Positions 59,103 through 64,000 of a stretch of DNA of 64,000 nt are shown here, in pieces (positions within the stretch are counted from its first letter, which is position 1; the number at the start of each line of letters is the position of its first letter). A model generated the notes under the pieces. The model was not told where the DNA came from and searched no databases. It was given only the letters and a program-made list of their open reading frames with translations. The position numbers were made by a program, and so were the translations under genes. Origin of the DNA: Photorhabdus caribbeanensis. GTDB taxonomy: Bacteria; Pseudomonadota; Gammaproteobacteria; Enterobacterales; Enterobacteriaceae. The stretch lies in contig NZ_RCWB01000019.1 in the NCBI RefSeq assembly GCF_018448885.1, forward strand, positions 4,188 through 68,187, in the 5' to 3' direction.

Positions 59103-60170
59103 CTAATAATGATCTGATTCTTTACGCGAGCATCTAACTAATGCCACGCCAGCTCCCACTAAAGCGCCAACTGCCCCCCACATAATCATCAAAAACATTC
59201 TGCGAGGGCTGTCTCTGGCAACAGGCTCCTCTGGTGTTCTCAAATAGCGGTAAGCCTGGAATTGATCCTGTGCCGGAAGAACATCCAATGCTGCTAACAT
59301 TGCAATATTCTGGTCATAGTCCACATCATACTTAGGCCCTGTGGCTTCCAAAGTCTCAAGTTGAGCCTGTAACAACGGCATCCCTAACATAAACATTTTT
59401 GAATCGGGCAACTGCTCCACCGGCGTATCCGTTTGATTGCGCCGAATTCCTTGTTTTTCCGCAATTTTCAGGGACTGCTGCAATATATTCATTTCGCGGT
59501 TATAAACCGCTTTAGCTACCATTTCCTGTCGCTTAACCAGTGCATCCATAGATTGGGCGCGGGTAATCCATGCGCCTTTTAATTCATCATTTAAATGAGT
59601 ACTAGCACGACTATTAGCAAAAGCAATGTACTGGCGCAGGAGTTGATTTGCTTGTTCAGAAGACTCCGCAGTCAGTTTAATGCTGTCATTCAGCACTTTT
59701 TTATCATCATGAGGAATAAACTGAATATTATTGACTAATTCATCTAATAAGGCCGCATCAGCTCTGGCATCTCCCTCCTGCCGCTGCTTGTAATAATCAG
59801 ATTTCAACCAGAATTCACGGCGAGTATCATATGCTGCAACCTGAGTGATGAACTCCTTATAGGCTTCTTCTGGAATAGATGGTAACTGAGTTTCCGGTGA
59901 AATGTTAATGTGCGTATCCAGATTGCGCAAAAACTGCTGCTGAGAGTAATAACTTCCCAATTGATTAATCGTAGGCAAATCCGTGATTGCTGTGGCACTC
60001 CATTTTTGTTGCATCAGATAAGATGCCCCTAACGCCGTGGTTGCGAAAATGATTGCCAGTACAACAATCCATATCTTTCCACGCCATAACGCACTGCACA
60101 AGGCTCTGATATCCAGCTCATGCTCCAAAGCTTGTTCATTCTGAATAGATTTCGTTTCTGATTTTACCAC
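59103..60170 (-). CDS. wzzE: ECA chain-length regulator WzzE
   Basis: A 355-aa Wzz-family co-polymerase that sets the modal length of ECA chains. It has an N-terminal membrane segment (about 32-52, IWIVVLAIIFATTALGASYL), a long periplasmic helical domain with a coiled coil, and a C-terminal segment (RRMFLMIMWGAVGALVGAGV) preceded by the Pro-rich family motif. It sits between wecA and wecB, as in E. coli. Confidence 0.95.
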   Translation of the reverse strand: MVKSETKSIQNEQALEHELDIRALCSALWRGKIWIVVLAIIFATTALGASYLMQQKWSATAITDLPTINQLGSYYSQQQFLRNLDTHINISPETQLPSIPEEAYKEFITQVAAYDTRREFWLKSDYYKQRQEGDARADAALLDELVNNIQFIPHDDKKVLNDSIKLTAESSEQANQLLRQYIAFANSRASTHLNDELKGAWITRAQSMDALVKRQEMVAKAVYNREMNILQQSLKIAEKQGIRRNQTDTPVEQLPDSKMFMLGMPLLQAQLETLEATGPKYDVDYDQNIAMLAALDVLPAQDQFQAYRYLRTPEEPVARDSPRRMFLMIMWGAVGALVGAGVALVRCSRKESDHY

Positions 60171-60199
60171 TGCACAGAACCTCTGCTGATAATAGATGT

Positions 60200-61285
60200 T
60201 TAATGGTTAGCTGAACGGCGCATACGACGCTTTTGCCGTTTAATGAAACGGGCCACCTTCCAAACACGCTTGAGGCAATAGCCATACAACACAAATGCAA
60301 GCAAGAACAGTGCCAACATTACCCACTCAGGCACAAATTCCAGCCATTCTCCGGTAATACCGATAGCGGCTAATAAAGCGGCAGCAACAGTGATTAAAAT
60401 AAAAGCCTGACGTGATGAGAACCCAGACCGCATAATTAGGTGGTGAATATGTTGCCTGTCAGGAGAAAATGGACTCATCCCTTTCCGTAACCGGCGGTAC
60501 ATAATAGCAACCATATCCATTAATGGAATGGCAACAACCCACAACGCAGTAACTGGATTAACCGGATGTTCATTCCCCTGAGTAGATTCAATAAGCAGCC
60601 AGAGAATGGTAAAACCAATCAGCGTACTGCCCGCATCTCCCATAAACACTTTGAAGCGTTGGCTTAATAAACCAAGATTAAGAACAATATAAGGGAGAAT
60701 GGCAGCAATAAATGCAAAACACCATAATGCTAGTGCTGTATTACCACTTTGATACAGCAAGATCCCCAAAGCACCGAAGGAGACACAGGATAATCCGCCT
60801 AATAATCCATCTATCCCATCAACCATATTGAATGCATTGATGGCAGCCCAGACAGCAAATAGCGTCACAACATAACTAAACGGCCCAAGTGTCATGTCCC
60901 AGGGGCCAAAAGCATAACCAAGACTGTCTAATTTCAGGCCAGCGAAATACATCATCGCAATACCAACTAGAGCTTGGATGGTTGCCCGAACCTTAACGCT
61001 GATATCAAAACGATCATCCAATGCGCCGATAAATACCAGTAAAGTGGCACAAATTAAATACAGCCATTTATGAGGTATAAACTCGTTTGTTATAACAAAA
61101 GTAAAACAGATCCCAGCAAATACCGAAATCCCACCAACCAGAGGTACTAATCCTTGATGATGTTTACGATAATTAGGTCTATCAACGAGGCCGATCTTCT
61201 TTCCTACGATACGCGCCATAAATAAAAACGCAAACGAAAACAAGAAAATGCAAAAAACTTCGATACTCATACTGGGAATATTCAC
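60200..61285 (-). CDS. wecA: Undecaprenyl-phosphate GlcNAc-1-phosphate transferase
   Basis: A 361-aa membrane enzyme that starts ECA (and often O-antigen) synthesis by moving GlcNAc-1-P to undecaprenyl phosphate. About eleven membrane segments. Key motifs are GALDDRFDISVK (catalytic DD), NAFNMVDGIDGLLGG, NLGLLSQRFKVFMGDAGST and HIHHLIMR. It starts with GTG at 61285, ten bases after GGAG; an ATG five codons later lacks a ribosome binding site. First gene of the ECA cluster. Confidence 0.95.
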   Translation of the reverse strand: MNIPSMSIEVFCIFLFSFAFLFMARIVGKKIGLVDRPNYRKHHQGLVPLVGGISVFAGICFTFVITNEFIPHKWLYLICATLLVFIGALDDRFDISVKVRATIQALVGIAMMYFAGLKLDSLGYAFGPWDMTLGPFSYVVTLFAVWAAINAFNMVDGIDGLLGGLSCVSFGALGILLYQSGNTALALWCFAFIAAILPYIVLNLGLLSQRFKVFMGDAGSTLIGFTILWLLIESTQGNEHPVNPVTALWVVAIPLMDMVAIMYRRLRKGMSPFSPDRQHIHHLIMRSGFSSRQAFILITVAAALLAAIGITGEWLEFVPEWVMLALFLLAFVLYGYCLKRVWKVARFIKRQKRRMRRSANH

Positions 61286-61516
61286 GATAAAAATTCTCCG
61301 TGAAAAACAAATATAGCCTGGTTATTTATTATCCACAGATACATGGTTTTTCTGGCCAGGAACCAACTTCATAAATTCTTCGCTCCGTGAGGGTATTCTT
61401 CTTTATTTATTCACTGTAGAAAAATTAATAACCTTTACATCATATGTATAACACTATTGGGAAACAATATTATGCAAAATACATGCCACATATAGTGTTT
61501 AACAGTACGGTAGATA

Positions 61517-61541
61517 CAAAAAACGCCACGAAACTGTGGCG
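61517..61541 (-). terminator. rho: Rho-independent terminator of rho
   Basis: CGCCAC (61524-61529) pairs with GTGGCG (61536-61541) around a 6-nt loop. On the minus strand a T run follows (the A run at 61518-61523). It lies 31 bp after the rho stop and separates rho from wecA; the wecA promoter must lie in 61286-61510. Confidence 0.8.
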
Positions 61542-61572
61542 CTGATTAAAATGATCATGAACTGAGTTAAAA

Positions 61573-62832
61573 CTATGAACGTTTCATCATGTCAAAGAAA
61601 TCGTCGTTCGTTTTGCTCATAGCCAGTTTGTTGATAAGGAATTCCATCGCATCAATTTCTCCCATCGGATGAATAATTTTGCGCAGAATCCACATCTTCT
61701 GTAGCTCTTCAGAGGTAGTGAGTAACTCTTCTTTGCGTGTACCAGAACGGTTGTAATCGATAGCTGGGAAAACGCGTTTTTCAGCAATTTTACGGGAGAG
61801 ATGCAGCTCCATGTTACCAGTGCCTTTAAACTCCTCGTAAATTACTTCATCCATCTTGGAACCTGTATCCACCAACGCAGTCGCAATAATGGTCAGGCTT
61901 CCGCCCTCTTCCACATTACGCGCAGCACCGAAGAAACGTTTCGGACGATGTAACGCGTTAGCATCCACACCACCAGTCAATACCTTACCGGATGCAGGAA
62001 CAACAGTGTTATAAGCACGTGCTAAGCGAGTAATAGAGTCAAGCAGAATAATCACATCTTTTTTGTGTTCAACCAGACGTTTTGCTTTCTCAATAACCAT
62101 CTCTGCCACCTGAACGTGACGAGAAGCAGGCTCATCAAAAGTAGAAGCAATAACCTCACCTTTTACCAGACGTTGCATTTCAGTAACTTCTTCCGGACGT
62201 TCATCAATCAGAAGTACCATCAATACACAATCTGGATGATTGTGAGCAATGTTAGCAGCAATATTTTGCAGCAACATCGTCTTACCCGCTTTTGGCGGCG
62301 CGACGATCAGACCACGTTGTCCACGGCCAATCGGCGCTGCCAGATCCAGAACACGAGCAGTCAGATCTTCTGTGGAACCATTACCACGCTCCATACGCAG
62401 GCGGCTATTAGCATGTAGCGGGGTCAAGTTTTCAAAAAGAATTTTACTGCGGGCATTTTCTGGTTTGTCAAAATTAACTTCGTTAACCTTCAACAGAGCA
62501 AAATAGCGTTCACCCTCTTTAGGTGGACGAATTTTACCTGAAATTGTGTCACCGGTACGGAGGTTAAAACGACGGATTTGGCTAGGAGAAACGTAGATAT
62601 CATCGGGGCCGGCAAGGTAGGAGCTGTCTGCTGAACGGAGGAATCCAAATCCATCCTGCAATATCTCCAGCACGCCATCACCGAAGATATCTTCTCCGCT
62701 TTTCGCATGCTGCTTAAGGATAGAGAAGATAATGTCTTGTTTACGCATACGGGCCAGATTTTCCAGCCCCATATTTTCGCCGAGTGTAATCAGTTCAGAT
62801 ACCGGCGTATTCTTTAATTCGGTAAGATTCAT
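61573..62832 (-). CDS. rho: Transcription termination factor Rho
   Basis: A 419-aa hexameric RNA-DNA helicase. The N-terminal domain (1 to about 125) has the RNA-binding cold-shock fold ([15 protein letters not shown]), the P loop is APPKAGKT (about 178-185), Walker B is [10 protein letters not shown], and the Q-loop and R-loop lie in the conserved C-terminal half. Same length as E. coli Rho. The sequence just before the ATG (GAGTTTAAGAAC) is also conserved with E. coli. Confidence 0.98.
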   Translation of the reverse strand: MNLTELKNTPVSELITLGENMGLENLARMRKQDIIFSILKQHAKSGEDIFGDGVLEILQDGFGFLRSADSSYLAGPDDIYVSPSQIRRFNLRTGDTISGKIRPPKEGERYFALLKVNEVNFDKPENARSKILFENLTPLHANSRLRMERGNGSTEDLTARVLDLAAPIGRGQRGLIVAPPKAGKTMLLQNIAANIAHNHPDCVLMVLLIDERPEEVTEMQRLVKGEVIASTFDEPASRHVQVAEMVIEKAKRLVEHKKDVIILLDSITRLARAYNTVVPASGKVLTGGVDANALHRPKRFFGAARNVEEGGSLTIIATALVDTGSKMDEVIYEEFKGTGNMELHLSRKIAEKRVFPAIDYNRSGTRKEELLTTSEELQKMWILRKIIHPMGEIDAMEFLINKLAMSKTNDDFFDMMKRS

Positions 62833-63309
62833 AATGGTGGGTTCTTAAACTCGGGGTATATCTCGAACTATGAACGTGAATAGTATGGCAGCGTCATCGA
62901 TCGGTGCCTGTTTATTTTGTACAAAAAACAAATCAGACCTTCAATACATTATTCATATAAAAAGGCAATAATTTGAAGTACTAAGATTGAGCTCAAATAA
63001 GACTGACAGGCTGTCAAAAACGCTGTTGAGATAATGCTGAAACATTACTGATTTCGATAAAAACTATCTCAACGTAACGAGCTATACGCCAGATTATTCC
63101 CGTATAACCCATTGGATATTTTAGACTATCCAGAGATAACAGACTTATCAGACACTACAGATTATTCAGTATGCAACATACTTCTAACATGATGTATGTG
63201 ATACAAGCAGTGGCGCTAACTTATCACGCTTCTTTACGGACGTCTAGCGGTCAATGAAATAAATAATAATATACGCTAAACGCCCGGTATTAATGTGAGC
63301 TTACTTCAA
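62833..63309 (-). promoter_or_regulatory. Long rho leader region after trxA
   Basis: A gene-free 477 bp between trxA and rho. E. coli rho has a comparable leader, where Rho limits its own transcription. Only the last 25 or so bases before rho clearly match E. coli. I could not find the rhoL leader peptide. A TTTTGTACAAAA palindrome lies near 62915. Confidence 0.5.
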
Positions 63310-63636
63310 TCAGAGATTAGTATCCAAAAATTCTTTCAATTGAGTCTTTGACAGTGCTCCCACTTTAGTAGCAGCAACTTGACCATCTTTAAACAGCAAC
63401 AGTGTAGGAATACCACGGATACCATACTTAGGAGCAGTTGCCGGGTTGTCATCAATGTTCAATTTAGCAATAGTCAGTTTGCCTGAATATTCCGAGGCAA
63501 TTTCATCTAAAATAGGTGCAATCATTTTACATGGTCCACACCAGGCAGCCCAAAAATCGACAAGAACTGGACCTGTTGCGTTAAGAACGTCAGTATCAAA
63601 GCTAGCATCACTCAAATGAATAATTTTTTCGCTCAT
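63310..63636 (-). CDS. trxA: Thioredoxin 1
   Basis: A 108-aa thiol-disulfide oxidoreductase with the active site WCGPCK (C33 and C36) and the cis-Pro motif GIPTLLLF. The start follows TGGAGT. Same length as in E. coli minus its last residue. Divergent from rhlB and upstream of rho, as in E. coli. Confidence 0.98.
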   Translation of the reverse strand: MSEKIIHLSDASFDTDVLNATGPVLVDFWAAWCGPCKMIAPILDEIASEYSGKLTIAKLNIDDNPATAPKYGIRGIPTLLLFKDGQVAATKVGALSKTQLKEFLDTNL

Positions 63637-63754
63637 TTTTTACTCCAAAGAATAATTTTTTACCATGCTAGTGTAACATTACTGATATAAGGTTGCCTTT
63701 ATTTCAGTGGATACACTTTCGTAAGACAATGGTTAACTGATATTCTACCACACT

Positions 63755-64000
63755 ATGAGTAAAACACACTTGACAGAAAAGAAGTTTTCCGACTTCGCCT
63801 TGCACCCCAAGGTTATAGAAGCTCTTGATAATAAGGGCTTTTCTAATTGTACACCGATACAAGCACTGACATTGCCTTTCACTGTTGAAGGCCGTGATGT
63901 CGCGGGGCAAGCGCAAACCGGTACGGGGAAGACGCTAGCATTTTTAGCGTCTGCTTTTCATTATTTACTGACTCATCCCGCAGCGGAGGAGCGTCAAACC
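63755..64000 (+). CDS. rhlB: ATP-dependent RNA helicase RhlB, 5' part
   Basis: The first 82 codons of a DEAD-box helicase of the RNA degradosome, cut by the window end. It starts [18 protein letters not shown], then has the Q motif ([13 protein letters not shown]) and motif I AQTGTGKT. Divergent from trxA, as in E. coli. The ATG at 63755 is the only reasonable start. Confidence 0.93.
   Translation, partial: MSKTHLTEKKFSDFALHPKVIEALDNKGFSNCTPIQALTLPFTVEGRDVAGQAQTGTGKTLAFLASAFHYLLTHPAAEERQT

Noticed and set aside
61286-61510. ops/JUMPstart (RfaH) element before wecA
   Set aside because: I looked for GGCGGTAG-like sequence on the minus strand and found none.

Overview
The window looks like a chromosomal segment of an enteric gammaproteobacterium of the Morganellaceae, most likely Photorhabdus or a close relative. 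This is inferred from moderately AT-rich DNA and from proteins close to, but clearly diverged from, those of E. coli. Much of the gene order is the enterobacterial core of the rho / enterobacterial common antigen (ECA) / tRNA / hem / cyaA / dapF / xerC / uvrD / corA / rarD / recQ / pldB / yigL region. Several accessory blocks interrupt that core.

Positions 1-6830 are the most unusual part. Six complete 322-codon paralogues, the tail of another and a truncated further copy lie head to tail at an exact 965-bp period, each joined to the next by an ATGA stop/start overlap. The encoded proteins are predicted to have two membrane segments, conserved cytoplasmic ends and a variable periplasmic loop. 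The array runs into a decayed mscM (mechanosensitive channel) remnant, followed by what looks like the 3' end of a group II intron. Next come an NSS-family sodium symporter (6901-8214) and a broken 2-oxoglutarate/Fe(II) oxygenase gene (8481-9096).

Positions 9420-13130 hold recQ, pldB and yigL on the minus strand. Positions 13380-28130 hold a Fur-box-bearing hydroxamate siderophore island. It contains an NIS synthetase split by a one-base frameshift, a TonB-dependent receptor, a lipoprotein/permease/ATPase importer, a FhuF-like ferric reductase, a PLP decarboxylase, an N-hydroxylase and a fused acyltransferase-NIS synthetase. Together these could make a desferrioxamine- or bisucaberin-type siderophore and bring its iron complex back in. 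The island sits between recQ and yigI, where E. coli carries pldA.

Positions 28361-44966 return to core genes: yigI, rarD, a GNAT gene, corA, uvrD (with a LexA box), yigB, xerC, yigA, dapF, lptM, cyaY, cyaA (TTG start and CRP site) and hemCDXY. Positions 45058-46620 hold a zinc-ribbon/TM2 gene, the small RNA GlmZ with a sigma54-type promoter and upstream GlrR-type sites, and the Pro-Leu-His-Arg tRNA operon with its promoter and terminator. Positions 46724-61285 hold thrP (yifK) and the complete ECA cluster from wecG back to wecA. The window ends with rho, trxA and the divergent 5' part of rhlB.
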